Part shown: positions 47,920 through 56,436 of the stretch, piece by piece
Position numbering within the stretch: position 1 is the first letter of the stretch
Layout: each line of letters opens with the position of its first letter
Source: Spirochaetota bacterium
Lineage (GTDB): Bacteria > Spirochaetota > Spirochaetia > Treponematales > Rectinemataceae
Assembly: GCA_022711355.1 (NCBI GenBank)
Contig: JAKLFE010000002.1
Coordinates: forward strand, 62,001 to 126,000
Direction of reading: 5' to 3'
Length of the DNA: 64,000 nucleotides
Program-made: the position numbers and the translations under genes
Notes under the pieces: model-generated
Databases searched by the model: none
The model's input: only the letters and a program-made list of their open reading frames with translations
What the model was told of the DNA's origin: nothing

Positions 47920-48962
47920 CTCGCGACGAAGCGGGCGAGGAGGGCCAGGGTGTTGGCCATCGCGTCGCGGTGGGTCCGCTCGTAGCCGTGGCTCGCGTAG
48001 ACGCCGGGCCCGAGGATGGCGTGGCGGAGGTCGTAGCCCGCGCGCAGGGCCACGTCGGCGTCGGCCCCGTAGTCCGGGTAGACGTCGACCGCGTAGTCGC
48101 AGCCCGCGGCCTTCGCCGCCTCGACGAGGGCCGTGGTGAGGTCCCAGTCGCAGGGGCCCTGGGAGTCCTTCGCGCAGATGGACACCCGGTACTCGTCGCA
48201 GCCGAGGTCGTCGCCGACCGCGCCCATGTCGACCGAGACGAGGTCCTCGGCGCCGGGCGGGAGGACGGCGCCGCCGTGCCCGACCTCCTCGTAGGTCGTG
48301 AACAGGAGCCACAGCTCCCGCCCGGCGCGGATCTCCCCCGAGCGTAGCCCCTCGGCGAGGGCGAGGAGGATGCCCGCCGAGGCCTTGTCGTCGAGGTGCC
48401 GGCTCTTCAGGAAGCCGCTCGGGGTGAGGACGGGACGCGCGTCGATCGAGACGATGTCGCCGGGCGAGAGGCCGAGCTCGAGGAGCTCGGCCTTGTCCTT
48501 CGCGCGCTCGTCCACGAGGATCTCGAGGTTCTCGTCCGTGAGCTTGGCCTCGCCGAGCTTCTTGTTCACGTGGGCCGAGGCGTCGACGGGCTGGAAGGTG
48601 CCCGTGAAGCTCTTCCCGCCGCGGCAATGGACGACGCAAGTCTCGGTCACGAGGTTCAGGTCGGGATAGCCGCCGATCTTGGAGTAGCGGAGGCGGCCCC
48701 GGTCCTTGAGCGCGCGCACGACTGCCCCCAAGGTGTCGATGTGGGCCGCGAGGACGAGGGGCCGGCCCGAGCCCCCGAGCCGGCAGAGCACCGAGCCCTT
48801 GGCCGACCTCGAGGGCGAGAAGCCGGCGGCGGCGAGGGCCGACTCGACGTAGGCCTCGGCCGCCTTGGTGAAGCCCGTCGGGCTCGGGATGCGGCAGAGC
48901 GCGAGGGCGTGCTCGACGGAGCGGGCGACGAGGGCCTCGAAGGCTTTCGATGCGGCTTTCAT
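47916..48962 (-). CDS. M42 family metallo-aminopeptidase
   Basis: 348 residues from ATG 48962. The two-zinc M42 signature is complete: AAHIDTLG (first His and Asp), the bridging HLDDKASAG, the EE pair in TTYEEVGHGG, VSVDMG, and the final His in GVYASHGYERTH. These cytosolic, often dodecameric enzymes remove N-terminal residues from peptides. It begins 12 bases before the stop of the upstream von Willebrand gene region and is likely co-transcribed with it. Confidence 0.93.
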   Translation of the reverse strand: MKAASKAFEALVARSVEHALALCRIPSPTGFTKAAEAYVESALAAAGFSPSRSAKGSVLCRLGGSGRPLVLAAHIDTLGAVVRALKDRGRLRYSKIGGYPDLNLVTETCVVHCRGGKSFTGTFQPVDASAHVNKKLGEAKLTDENLEILVDERAKDKAELLELGLSPGDIVSIDARPVLTPSGFLKSRHLDDKASAGILLALAEGLRSGEIRAGRELWLLFTTYEEVGHGGAVLPPGAEDLVSVDMGAVGDDLGCDEYRVSICAKDSQGPCDWDLTTALVEAAKAAGCDYAVDVYPDYGADADVALRAGYDLRHAILGPGVYASHGYERTHRDAMANTLALLARFVAS

Positions 48963-48973
48963 CGGGCGGGCCC

Positions 48974-50572
48974 TCACTTCGCGAGGGCGGCGGCCCTGTC
49001 GACGAGGCCGAGGAACTCGGCCCTGCGGCCCGAGGCGTCCGCGCCCGAGGCTCCGCGCGCGAGGGACGAGACCAGCTTCCAGTCCGCGGCGCCCTTGTGG
49101 GGCGACTGCCGCAGCAGCATGCCGTAGGCCGCGACCGAGGCCGCGAAGCGCAGGTCGTCGGAGGCCGACTCGTAGCCGCCGCCCCCGCCCGCCAGGGGGA
49201 AGGTCAGGAGGGAGCTCTGGTCCTCGGCGGGCTTCTTGTAGCGGACGCGGACTTCGCCGAGGCTCGCCGCGCCCGAGCCGGCAGCGGGCTCGATCTCGTA
49301 CAGGGCCGTGACGCGGTGGCCGGCGCCCATCTCGCCGGCGTCCTTCTTGTCGTCGGCGAAGTCCTCGGCCGCGAGGAGGCGGTTCTCGTAGCCGATGAGG
49401 CGCCAGGAGGCGACGGCCGACTTGTCGAACTCGACCTGGACCTTCACGTCCTTGGCCACGGCGAGGAGGGTGGCGCCCATCTCCTCGACGAGGAGCTTGC
49501 GCGCCTCGGCGACCGAGTCGATGTAGCCGAAGTTGCCGTTGCCCTTGTCGGCCAGGGCCTCCATCTGCGCGTCCTTGAAGTTGCCCGTGCCGAAGCCGAG
49601 GACCGAGAGGAAGACGCCCTTGCTGCGGTAGGACTCGATCAGCTTGACCAGGCCCTCCTCGCTGGAGACCCCGACGTTGAAGTCCCCGTCGGTGGCGAGG
49701 ATGACCCGGTTGTTGCCGCCCTTGCGGAGGTTCTGGAGGGCGGTCTCGTAGGCGAGGACGATGCCCTCGCCGCCCGCGGTGGAGCCGCCGGCCGAGAGCT
49801 CCTCGAGGGAGGCGAGGATCCTCGCCTTGTCGCTGCCGGGGGTGGGGGGGAGGACGAGGCCGGCCGAGCCGGCGTAGGCGACGATGGCGACGCGGTCCTG
49901 GGGGCGGAGGGACTCGGCGAGGAGGGAGAAGGCGCGCTTGACGAGGGGGAGCTTGTCCGGGCTGCCCATCGATCCCGAGCTGTCGACGAGGAAGACGAGG
50001 TTGGAGGGCGGGAGGTTGTCGGCCGAGACGCTCCTCGTGCGCAGGCCGATCGCGAGGAGGCGGTGGCTCGGCTCCCAGGGGCAGGAGGCTGCCTCGCTCG
50101 TGACCGCGATCGGCTCGCCGCGAGCGGGCTCCTTCCAGCCGTAGTCGAAGTAGTTGACGAGCTCCTCGATGCGGACCGCGTCGGGAGGAGGGAGCCGGCC
50201 CTCGTTGAGGAAGCGGCGCAGGTTGGCGTAGGAGGCCGTGTCCACGTCGACCGCGAAGGTCGAGACCGCCTCCTCGGCGCTCTTCTTGAAGCGATTCTCG
50301 ACGATGCCCTTGTACTCCTCGCCGGAGGCGGCATCCCTCGATTGGTCGGCCGCCTGGGCCGGGGCGGGGGCCGGGGCGCCCGCGGCCAGGGAGGGCGAGG
50401 GTGCCAGGGCCATCTTAGCCCGGGGCGCGTATTCCCGCTCGGCTATGATCGATTCCTCCGGCCGGGCCAGGTCCTTCGAGGCGCCTCGAGGCGCCGAGCC
50501 CGCGCAGGCCGCGAGGAGGGCGAGGGCGGCCGCGGCCGCGACGAGGGCGATGCGATTCGTTCGGATCTTCAT
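48974..50572 (-). CDS. Von Willebrand factor type A domain lipoprotein
   Basis: 532 residues. Signal sequence with lipobox LLAAC, lipid Cys at 23. After a variable Ala/Pro-rich stretch comes a conserved N-terminal YfbK-like region (about 90-185, STFAVDVDTASYANLRRFLNEG), a VWA domain (about 190-370) with the metal site DSSGSM, and a C-terminal DUF3520-like part (about 400-520). Such proteins are cell-envelope lipoproteins of unknown partner. The ATG has GGGAGG ten bases upstream. Confidence 0.9.
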   Translation of the reverse strand: MKIRTNRIALVAAAAALALLAACAGSAPRGASKDLARPEESIIAEREYAPRAKMALAPSPSLAAGAPAPAPAQAADQSRDAASGEEYKGIVENRFKKSAEEAVSTFAVDVDTASYANLRRFLNEGRLPPPDAVRIEELVNYFDYGWKEPARGEPIAVTSEAASCPWEPSHRLLAIGLRTRSVSADNLPPSNLVFLVDSSGSMGSPDKLPLVKRAFSLLAESLRPQDRVAIVAYAGSAGLVLPPTPGSDKARILASLEELSAGGSTAGGEGIVLAYETALQNLRKGGNNRVILATDGDFNVGVSSEEGLVKLIESYRSKGVFLSVLGFGTGNFKDAQMEALADKGNGNFGYIDSVAEARKLLVEEMGATLLAVAKDVKVQVEFDKSAVASWRLIGYENRLLAAEDFADDKKDAGEMGAGHRVTALYEIEPAAGSGAASLGEVRVRYKKPAEDQSSLLTFPLAGGGGGYESASDDLRFAASVAAYGMLLRQSPHKGAADWKLVSSLARGASGADASGRRAEFLGLVDRAAALAK

Positions 50573-50716
50573 GTTGCCTCCCGGCCGGGGCGCGCCATGG
50601 GGCGTCGGGCCCGGGCCACGGCTACAAGCATAGCGCAGCCGGGGCCTCGGCGCCTCGCTCCCGTCGCGGCCCTTGAGCCCCTAGCCTCGGGAGCCGCCGA
50701 GGGTTTACCCTGCGCC

Positions 50717-51436
50717 ATGCGCGTCCTCCAGGTCCTGCATCGGAAACCCGCCTTCGAGCTCAACAACGCCGGCTTCTTCTCGCGCCGCGGCGACGAGGTT
50801 TCGAGCTTCCTCTGCTTCGCGGGGGAGCCCGCCCCCGATCCGCGGGAGCTCGACGCGGTCATCGTCTACGGCGGCTTTATGAGCGCCTACGACGACGCGG
50901 GCCATCCCTGGATCGCCAGCGAGCTGCGCTTCCTCGAGCAATGCATGGACGCGGGCCTCCCGATCCTCGGCATCTGCCTGGGGAGCCAGCTCCTCGCCCG
51001 CCTCCTTGGCGCCCGGGTCTACGCGAGCCCGGCGCCGGAGTTCGGCTTCAAGCGCATCTCCCTGACCCCCGAGGGGCTCGCGGATCCCGTCCTCGGCGCC
51101 CTCGGCCGAGACCCGGCCTCTCCCGGCTCCTTCCTCGGCCTCGAGTGGCATTCGGACGCCTGGGACCTGCCCGCGGGGGCGGCCCGGCTCGCGCGGAGCG
51201 GGGCCTGGGAGAACGAGGCCTTCCGCTACGGGCCCGGGGTCCTGGCGATCCAGTTCCATCTCGAGTACACGCAGCTGCAGATAGCCGCGAACCTGGCCAA
51301 GGGCGGGAGCGACCTGCCCGCCGACCCCGAGGCTGAGGATCCGGCGAGCTTCGCCGCCCCGGGCCCGCGCTACGACGAGATCAAGCGGAGCATGGAGCGC
51401 CTCCTCGAGGGCTTCCTCGCGGGGGCCGGGCGCTAG
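50717..51436 (+). CDS. Class I glutamine amidotransferase-like protein
   Basis: 239 residues. The nucleophile elbow GICLGSQL gives the catalytic Cys, and QFHLEY near residue 180 supplies His and Glu. It resembles GuaA-like stand-alone amidotransferase domains (GMP synthase-related). No synthetase domain is attached. A -10-like TACCCT sits five bases before the ATG, so a leaderless mRNA is possible but the -35 is not evident. Divergent from the VWA lipoprotein. Confidence 0.85.
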   Translation: MRVLQVLHRKPAFELNNAGFFSRRGDEVSSFLCFAGEPAPDPRELDAVIVYGGFMSAYDDAGHPWIASELRFLEQCMDAGLPILGICLGSQLLARLLGARVYASPAPEFGFKRISLTPEGLADPVLGALGRDPASPGSFLGLEWHSDAWDLPAGAARLARSGAWENEAFRYGPGVLAIQFHLEYTQLQIAANLAKGGSDLPADPEAEDPASFAAPGPRYDEIKRSMERLLEGFLAGAGR

Positions 51437-51437
51437 C

Positions 51438-51701
51438 TCAGGGGGCGGTCAGGCGCTCGAGCCGGGCGAGGTAGGCGAGGGCCTCCTCGCGCGAGGAGCC
51501 GCACATCTCGGGATCGGGCCTGAGGGAGGCGCAGACCGCGGGCCGCTCGGGCCGGCCGTAGAGGCGGCACAGGCCCTCGGGATCGAGCTGGACGCAGGGG
51601 ACGCCCGCGGGCTTGCCCCCCGGCATGCCCGGGATGGGCGAGGAGATCGAGGGGGCGACGCAGCAGGCGGCGCAGCCGGGCCGGCAGGCGCTGGCTTCCA
51701 C
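51438..51701 (-). CDS. YkgJ family cysteine cluster protein
   Basis: 87 residues from GTG 51701, chosen because a -10 TATACT lies six bases before it; another GTG five codons upstream is within the -10. Seven cysteines in the YkgJ pattern: CRPGCAACC at the N-terminus, then [12 protein letters not shown] and [13 protein letters not shown]. The family is thought to bind zinc or an iron-sulfur cluster; function unknown. Confidence 0.8.
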   Translation of the reverse strand: MEASACRPGCAACCVAPSISSPIPGMPGGKPAGVPCVQLDPEGLCRLYGRPERPAVCASLRPDPEMCGSSREEALAYLARLERLTAP

Positions 51702-51707
51702 GGGGCG

Positions 51708-51713
51708 AGTATA
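51708..51713 (-). promoter_or_regulatory. -10 element of a leaderless promoter for the YkgJ gene
   Basis: Minus-strand TATACT (51713-51708), then CGCCCC, then GTG. The -35 (TAGTCC) is weak and lies just past the 3' end of the tRNA gene. Confidence 0.5.
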
Positions 51714-51736
51714 CACGCGGGATCCGTGCGGGACTA

Positions 51737-51819
51737 TGCCGGCAGAGGGACTTGAACCCTCAAGCCATCGCTGGCAGCAGATTTTGAGTCTGCCGTGTAT
51801 GCCATTTCACCATGCCGGC
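51737..51819 (-). tRNA. tRNA-Leu (CAA)
   Basis: 83 bases on the minus strand. Acceptor arms GCCGGCA and TGCCGGC pair, the anticodon arm GCAGA-CTCAAAA-TCTGC gives anticodon CAA, a long variable arm (class II) is present and the T arm contains GGTTCAAGTCC. The 3' CCA is not encoded and must be added by an enzyme. Confidence 0.95.
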
Positions 51820-51920
51820 GCGGGATGGGACGTTTCTACTACGCGGGGGGACGAGCGTCAAGCCGGGCGCTTGCGGAGCGCCCGGGCGGGCGCTACAGTT
51901 GGCGCGAGGGGGCAAGCCCG

Positions 51921-52811
51921 ATGAACGACGTACTCGCCTGGGGTCTCGACGTGGTCAGGTTCGCGCAACGCTGCGTCAGCCCGGGCCTCACGCCCCTCGT
52001 CAAGGCCATCACCTTCCTGGGTACCGAGTGGTTCTTCCTGGCCGCCCTGCCACTGGTTTACTGGTGCGTCGACCGGCGCCGCGGGGCCCGGCTGGGGCTC
52101 CTCGTCTTCGTCTCGACCTTCTTCAACGCCTGGCTCAAGGTCCTCTGGGCCCAGCCCCGTCCCTACCAGCTCGATCCCTCCCTCGGCCTCGCCTTCGAGA
52201 CGAGCTACGGCCTGCCCTCGGGCCACGCCCAGTCGAGCGCGACCTTCTGGGGCGGGGCGGCCCCCCTCTTCCGCAGGCCCTGGGGCCTCCTCCTCGCCCT
52301 GGCCCTGCCCCTGGCCATCGGCTGGACCCGGCTCTACCTCGGCGTGCACTTCCCCACGGACCTGGCGGCCGGCTGGGCCCTCGGGGCCCTCTTCGTCGCC
52401 GCCGAGCGCCTCCTCGGGGACCGGATCGAGGCCTTCCTCGCTGGGCTGCGGCCCCAGCTCAAGCTCGCCGCCGCGGCCGCGGTCGCCTTGGCCATGAACG
52501 CCCTGTTCATGAAGGACACCTCGCTCTCCGGGGCCTTCTTCGGCTTCTCCGCCGGCCTGATCTACGCCCCGGCGGCCGCGCCCTTCAGCGCCGAGGGCCC
52601 GGCGGCCAAGCGCGCGGCCCGCTACCTCCTCGGCTTGGCGACGGTCGGCCTGGTCTACGGGGCGCCCAAGCTCCTCCTCGGGGCCGCGGGCTCGGAGCCC
52701 CTAGTCCGCTTCCTGCGCTACGCCGCGGTGGCCTCCTGGGCCGCCCTGGGGGCGCCCTGGCTCTTCTTGAAGCTCGGGCTCGCGGAGCGGGAAGGGGAGG
52801 CGGGGGCCTGA
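51921..52811 (+). CDS. PAP2 family membrane phosphatase
   Basis: 296 residues. The three phosphatase motifs are present: KVLWAQPRP (K-x6-RP), PSGHAQ, and RLYLGVHFPTD (R-x5-H-x3-D). Membrane helices surround them and an additional hydrophobic half (about 175-290) follows. Such enzymes dephosphorylate lipids such as undecaprenyl pyrophosphate or phosphatidic acid. GAGGGGG lies upstream of the ATG. A frame extending upstream through the tRNA is not translated. Confidence 0.9.
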   Translation: MNDVLAWGLDVVRFAQRCVSPGLTPLVKAITFLGTEWFFLAALPLVYWCVDRRRGARLGLLVFVSTFFNAWLKVLWAQPRPYQLDPSLGLAFETSYGLPSGHAQSSATFWGGAAPLFRRPWGLLLALALPLAIGWTRLYLGVHFPTDLAAGWALGALFVAAERLLGDRIEAFLAGLRPQLKLAAAAAVALAMNALFMKDTSLSGAFFGFSAGLIYAPAAAPFSAEGPAAKRAARYLLGLATVGLVYGAPKLLLGAAGSEPLVRFLRYAAVASWAALGAPWLFLKLGLAEREGEAGA

Positions 52812-52839
52812 CGCCGGAGGGGGCCCTCCGGCCCGAGGC

Positions 52840-53934
52840 TCAATCGGCTAACGTGTACGCCGCGCTGGTGAGGGTGAAGACCTTGCTCGCCCCGGGGCTC
52901 AGGTAGACCTTGCCCGCGGCGTCCACCATGACGACGCTCAAGCCCGGGAGCTTGGCGGCCAGGGCCATGCCCCGTTCCCGCCCCATGGTGAAGAGGGTGG
53001 TCGAGAGGGCGTCGGCGTCGATGCTCGAGCCGGTCGCGATGGTGACGGAGACCAGGCCGTTCTCGACGGGGTAGCCCGTGGCCGGGTCGAGGATGTGGTG
53101 GTAGCGCTTACCGCCCGCCTCGAGGAAGCGCTCGTAGACCCCCGAGGTGACGACGGTCATGTCCAGGCCCTCGACGATGCCGAGGTACTCGCCGCGGCCC
53201 GCCTGGGGATCGGGGACCTGCACGCCGATGCGCCAGTTCCCGCCGCCGCGCTTGGCGCCGAGGGCGTAGACGTTGCCGCCCAGGTCGACGATGGCCGCCT
53301 TGACCCCGCCCGCCGCGAGGAGGCGCTTGAGCTCGTCGGCGGCGTAGCCCTTGGCGATGGCGCCGAGGTCGAGGCGCATCCCCGGCCTGGCCAGGCGGAC
53401 CGTCTTGGCCGCCTCGTCGAGCTCGACGGCCCTCCAGTCGATCAGGCGCCGCGCCGCCTCGATCTCGGAGCGGGCGGGGAGCCGCGCCGCGTCGCTGCCG
53501 ATGCCCCAGAGCTTGACCAGGGGGCCGATGCTCGGATCGAAGGCCCCGCCGGAGAGCCGGGCGTACTCGAGGGCCTTGCCGAGGACGAGGCGGAGCTCGT
53601 CGGAGGCGGGGAGAGCGGCGCGGCCCGCCGCCTCGTTGATCCGGGCCAGCTCCGTGCCCTCCTTGTTGGCGCTCAGCCGCTCCTCGATGGCGCGGAGGCG
53701 GGCGAAGGCCCCGTCCAGGAGCTTCTCGGCCTTGGCGCCTTTCGGCCCCTCGACGATGCGCACCGTGCAGAGGGTGCCGAGGACGAAGTCCGTGCGCGAG
53801 GTCTCGGCCGAGGCCCGGGAGGAGGAGCAGCCGAGGAAGAGGGACAGGAAGGCGAGGAGGGCGCCGAAGGCGGCGCCGCGGCGAGTGGGCGTGGTCACGG
53901 GAGAAGTATGGCCCGGGAAGGGGCTCTCCTTCAA
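52840..53934 (-). CDS. apbE: FAD:protein FMN transferase, lipoprotein
   Basis: 364 residues if started at the TTG that overlaps the previous stop (TTGA); a GTG at 53898 gives 352. Lipobox LFLGC. ApbE motifs: LGTLCTVRI, LRLDLGAIAKGYAADEL, IVDLGGNVYALG, YHHILDPATGYPVENGLVSVTI and the metal-binding DADALSTTLF. It attaches FMN to Thr of RnfG and RnfD in the periplasm. The rnf operon is about 26 kb away in the same window, which gives it clear partners. Confidence 0.94.
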   Translation of the reverse strand: MKESPFPGHTSPVTTPTRRGAAFGALLAFLSLFLGCSSSRASAETSRTDFVLGTLCTVRIVEGPKGAKAEKLLDGAFARLRAIEERLSANKEGTELARINEAAGRAALPASDELRLVLGKALEYARLSGGAFDPSIGPLVKLWGIGSDAARLPARSEIEAARRLIDWRAVELDEAAKTVRLARPGMRLDLGAIAKGYAADELKRLLAAGGVKAAIVDLGGNVYALGAKRGGGNWRIGVQVPDPQAGRGEYLGIVEGLDMTVVTSGVYERFLEAGGKRYHHILDPATGYPVENGLVSVTIATGSSIDADALSTTLFTMGRERGMALAAKLPGLSVVMVDAAGKVYLSPGASKVFTLTSAAYTLAD

Positions 53935-54608
53935 TCGTCCCCGAAGGAGAAGCTCGGGGCCTCCCGGCCGATGGTCGTGGGCTCGCCGTGGCCGGGGAGG
54001 ACCTCGGTGGAGGGGGGCAGGGCCATGAGGCGGCGGATGCTCCTGCCGAGGGCGGCGCCGTCGGAGTCGGGGCCGTCGCTGCGGCCGATCCCGTCGCGGA
54101 AGAGGGTGTCCCCCGAGACGAGGATGCCCGCCGCCTCGTCGTAGAGGCAGATCGAGCCGGCCGTGTGGCCCGGGCTATGGATGACGCGGAAGCCGGTGCC
54201 CGGGACGAGGGAGCCCTCCTCGAGGAGGAGGGTGGGGGCCGGCAAGGGGCGCCAGTAGCTCTTGAAGAAGCCCAGGGCGCGGATCGCGGCGAAGGTCGAG
54301 CGGTTCGTGGCCTCGCCCCCCTCGCCGAGGTAGGAGGCGTCGAGGGCATGTATGGCCAGGCCCGGGGAGCCGCCGCGGGCGGCGTAGGCGGCGAAGAGCT
54401 CGGGGATGGCGGCGCTGTGGTCGAGGTGGCCGTGGCTGAGGACGACGAGGTCGGGCGTGAGGCCCCGCGAGTCGAGGAAGGAGAGGATGCGCGCCGCCTC
54501 GTCGCCCGGGTCGACGAGGACGCAGCGGCCCTCCTGGCCCCCGGGGCCGCGGGAGGGCAGGACGTAGACGTTCTCGCCGAGGGGTCCTACACTGAGCCTT
54601 CCGAGCAT
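53931..54608 (-). CDS. Metallo-beta-lactamase fold hydrolase (glyoxalase II-like)
   Basis: 225 residues. The metal motif is LSHGHLDHSAAIP (H-x-H-x-D-H), with further ligands HSPGHTAGS, SGDTLF and PGHGEPT. Glyoxalase II-like enzymes cleave thioesters, fitting loosely with the methylglyoxal synthase elsewhere in the window, but this is only suggestive. It is coupled to apbE by a TTGA overlap. The ATG is about three bases from the predicted transcript start. Confidence 0.88.
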   Translation of the reverse strand: MLGRLSVGPLGENVYVLPSRGPGGQEGRCVLVDPGDEAARILSFLDSRGLTPDLVVLSHGHLDHSAAIPELFAAYAARGGSPGLAIHALDASYLGEGGEATNRSTFAAIRALGFFKSYWRPLPAPTLLLEEGSLVPGTGFRVIHSPGHTAGSICLYDEAAGILVSGDTLFRDGIGRSDGPDSDGAALGRSIRRLMALPPSTEVLPGHGEPTTIGREAPSFSFGDD

Positions 54609-54617
54609 GGTATCGTG

Positions 54618-54646
54618 ACTCTACCTTCGCCACCGAGGATGGGCAA
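54618..54646 (-). promoter_or_regulatory. Near-leaderless promoter of the MBL-apbE operon
   Basis: Minus-strand -35 TTGCCC (54646-54641), 17-base spacer, -10 TAGAGT (54623-54618), nine bases before the ATG. Confidence 0.65.
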
Positions 54647-54649
54647 GCG

Positions 54650-55576
54650 GTGCTCCTTCCCTTCTACGCGGCCCTGGCGGTCGTCTCCGTCTTCTACCTC
54701 GCCCTGCCCCTCGTGGGCGCGATCCTGGTCAGGCGGCAGTGGCGCCGCTTCCGCTCCCGGGCCGAGGAGCTCCGCTCGGCGCCGATCCTCCGCTACCGCG
54801 ACGTCGCCGGCGGGGGCGACCGCGGCCTCGGCCGCTTCAGGCTCTACGGCAGCGTCGAGGCCCTCGAGGGGCGGGACCGGCTCTGGCTCAGGGGCGAGGG
54901 CGTGTCCGCCCTCGTGGACCTCTCCCGCTCCCCGCTTTACGTCCTCGAGCCCGGCTCGGGGGAGCCCGGCTCGGTGTCGCGGACGCCCTGGCGCTCCGTC
55001 ACCTCCCTCGCCGAGGGCACGAGGATGCTGGCCGCCGGCTTCCTCGTCCTGGAAGGGGGGAAGCCGGTCTTCGTCGAGGCCCCGGGGGAGAGCCTCCTCG
55101 CGGTCAGCTACGATTGCGAGGAAGCCGAGCTCGCCTCGCGGCTCGTCTCGGGCGGAAGGGCGGCGAACGAGTACTGGACGGCCCTCTCGCAGCTCTCCTT
55201 CGCCCTCGGCATCGTCGCGACGAGCGCGGTCCTCGTCCTTTCCTGGAGGCAGATACGCTTCCCGACGGTGCGGGCCATGACCTTCCTGGCCGGGATGCTC
55301 CCGGTCCTGCCCTTCATCCCGCCGGGGCTCTTCTTCTTCCTGCTCTACCGGCTGCTCTGGCGGAAGGCCCTGGCCTCCCGCGTCTCGCGGGATCTCAGCC
55401 GGATGCCCCGAGCCGAGGCGGCGGCCGGCGCAGATCCTCCCGCCGAGCCCGGGGATCCCGGCGCCGCGGCGGCGAGGAGGGCGATAGCTGCGGCGGCGGG
55501 AGCCGGCCTTTCGGTCGGCCTGGCCGCCCTCCTGAACTACGCCATCGGCATCCTGCTCTGGCGCCGCCTCTTCTAG
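54650..55576 (+). CDS. Membrane protein of unknown function
   Basis: 308 residues, GTG start. An N-terminal helix (4-27), a soluble beta-rich part (about 35-165), two helices (about 180-225) and a C-terminal helix (about 280-305). Residues 37-160 (ILRYRDVAGGGDRGLGRFRLYGSVEALEG) suggest an OB-like or NfeD-like soluble domain, but no clear family was recognised. Convergent with the next gene, overlapping 4 bases. Confidence 0.65.
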   Translation: MLLPFYAALAVVSVFYLALPLVGAILVRRQWRRFRSRAEELRSAPILRYRDVAGGGDRGLGRFRLYGSVEALEGRDRLWLRGEGVSALVDLSRSPLYVLEPGSGEPGSVSRTPWRSVTSLAEGTRMLAAGFLVLEGGKPVFVEAPGESLLAVSYDCEEAELASRLVSGGRAANEYWTALSQLSFALGIVATSAVLVLSWRQIRFPTVRAMTFLAGMLPVLPFIPPGLFFFLLYRLLWRKALASRVSRDLSRMPRAEAAAGADPPAEPGDPGAAAARRAIAAAAGAGLSVGLAALLNYAIGILLWRRLF

Positions 55577-56253
55577 TCCGGGGACTGCTCCCCGTCCCGC
55601 TTCTTCGCCGGGTTCGCCGAGAGCTTGCGCCCGCGGAACTCGTAGCCGTCGAGGGCGCTCACCACGGCGCCCGCCTTGGCGGGGGCCACGTCGGCGAAGG
55701 TGTAGTTGTCGAAGGAGCGGACCTCCCCGATCTCCTCGAGCCCGAGGCCGGCGCGCTCGACGATGAGGTCGATGACGAGGCGAGGATAAAGGCGCTGGCG
55801 CTTGCCCATCGAGAGGAAGATGGTCGAGCCCTCGCCCGAGAGCCGGGGCCGGGTGGGCGAGTCCCCGCGCTGCGAGCCCTCCTTGGGGGTCTCGGGCCGG
55901 CGGCCCTTGTCGGGAGCGCCCCTGCCCCCCTGCTGCTGGCCCGCCGGGGCCTGGCCCTTGGGCTGCTTGGCCCTGCCCTGGCGCTGCTCGGCCCGCGAGG
56001 CCTGGCGCGGCTCGGAGGCGGGGAGGGGGGCGGCGGGTCCCCGACCGCCGGGCCTGGAGAGCCCGGCCGCGCGGAGGATCATGGCCGCGGCGGCGTAGGA
56101 GCGGAGCCGGAAGGGGACCCTGCGGCGGAAGGCGGCCCTGACCTCGTCGAGGGCCTCGGGATCGGCGGGGTCGCGGAGCTCGATGAGGATGCCGTCGAGG
56201 AAGGCATCGAGTGCGTCGGACGGAAGCTTCGGCGCGTTGGGATCGCTGGACAC
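55573..56253 (-). CDS. DbpA-like RNA-binding domain protein
   Basis: 226 residues, GTG start with AAGGAG upstream. The N-terminal helical part (1-65) is followed by a Gln/Gly/Pro-rich linker (about 70-145) and a C-terminal RRM-like DbpA domain (about 145-215; IFLSMGKRQRLYPRLVIDLIVERAGL, VRSFDNYTFADVAPAKAGAVVSALDGYEFRGRKL). DbpA helicases use this domain to bind rRNA; here no helicase domain is attached, so it is a stand-alone RNA-binding protein. Confidence 0.82.
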   Translation of the reverse strand: MSSDPNAPKLPSDALDAFLDGILIELRDPADPEALDEVRAAFRRRVPFRLRSYAAAAMILRAAGLSRPGGRGPAAPLPASEPRQASRAEQRQGRAKQPKGQAPAGQQQGGRGAPDKGRRPETPKEGSQRGDSPTRPRLSGEGSTIFLSMGKRQRLYPRLVIDLIVERAGLGLEEIGEVRSFDNYTFADVAPAKAGAVVSALDGYEFRGRKLSANPAKKRDGEQSPD

Positions 56254-56398
56254 GTATCGCTCCTTAGCGATGGGATGGGCGCCTCGAGCCGCGGAAGGAC
56301 ATCGCGCGGCATCGCGGCGCCGGATCGAGGATAGCCGCTATTTTGTACGAAGTGCGGCCTCCGTCGCAAGCCAGGGCCGCTCGGCCCCGGCCGAGCGA

Positions 56399-56427
56399 TG
56401 GACAGCCGAGGGGGCTTCGGGTAGAGT
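56399..56427 (+). promoter_or_regulatory. Near-leaderless promoter of the secreted-protein/aroDE/era gene set
   Basis: -35 TGGACA (56399-56404), 17-base spacer, -10 TAGAGT (56422-56427), nine bases before the ATG. Confidence 0.6.
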
Positions 56428-56436
56428 CGCATCCGT

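Noticed and set aside
51597-51924. Open frames across the tRNA-Leu region
   Set aside because: The region folds into a complete class II tRNA; the frames have no ribosome site.
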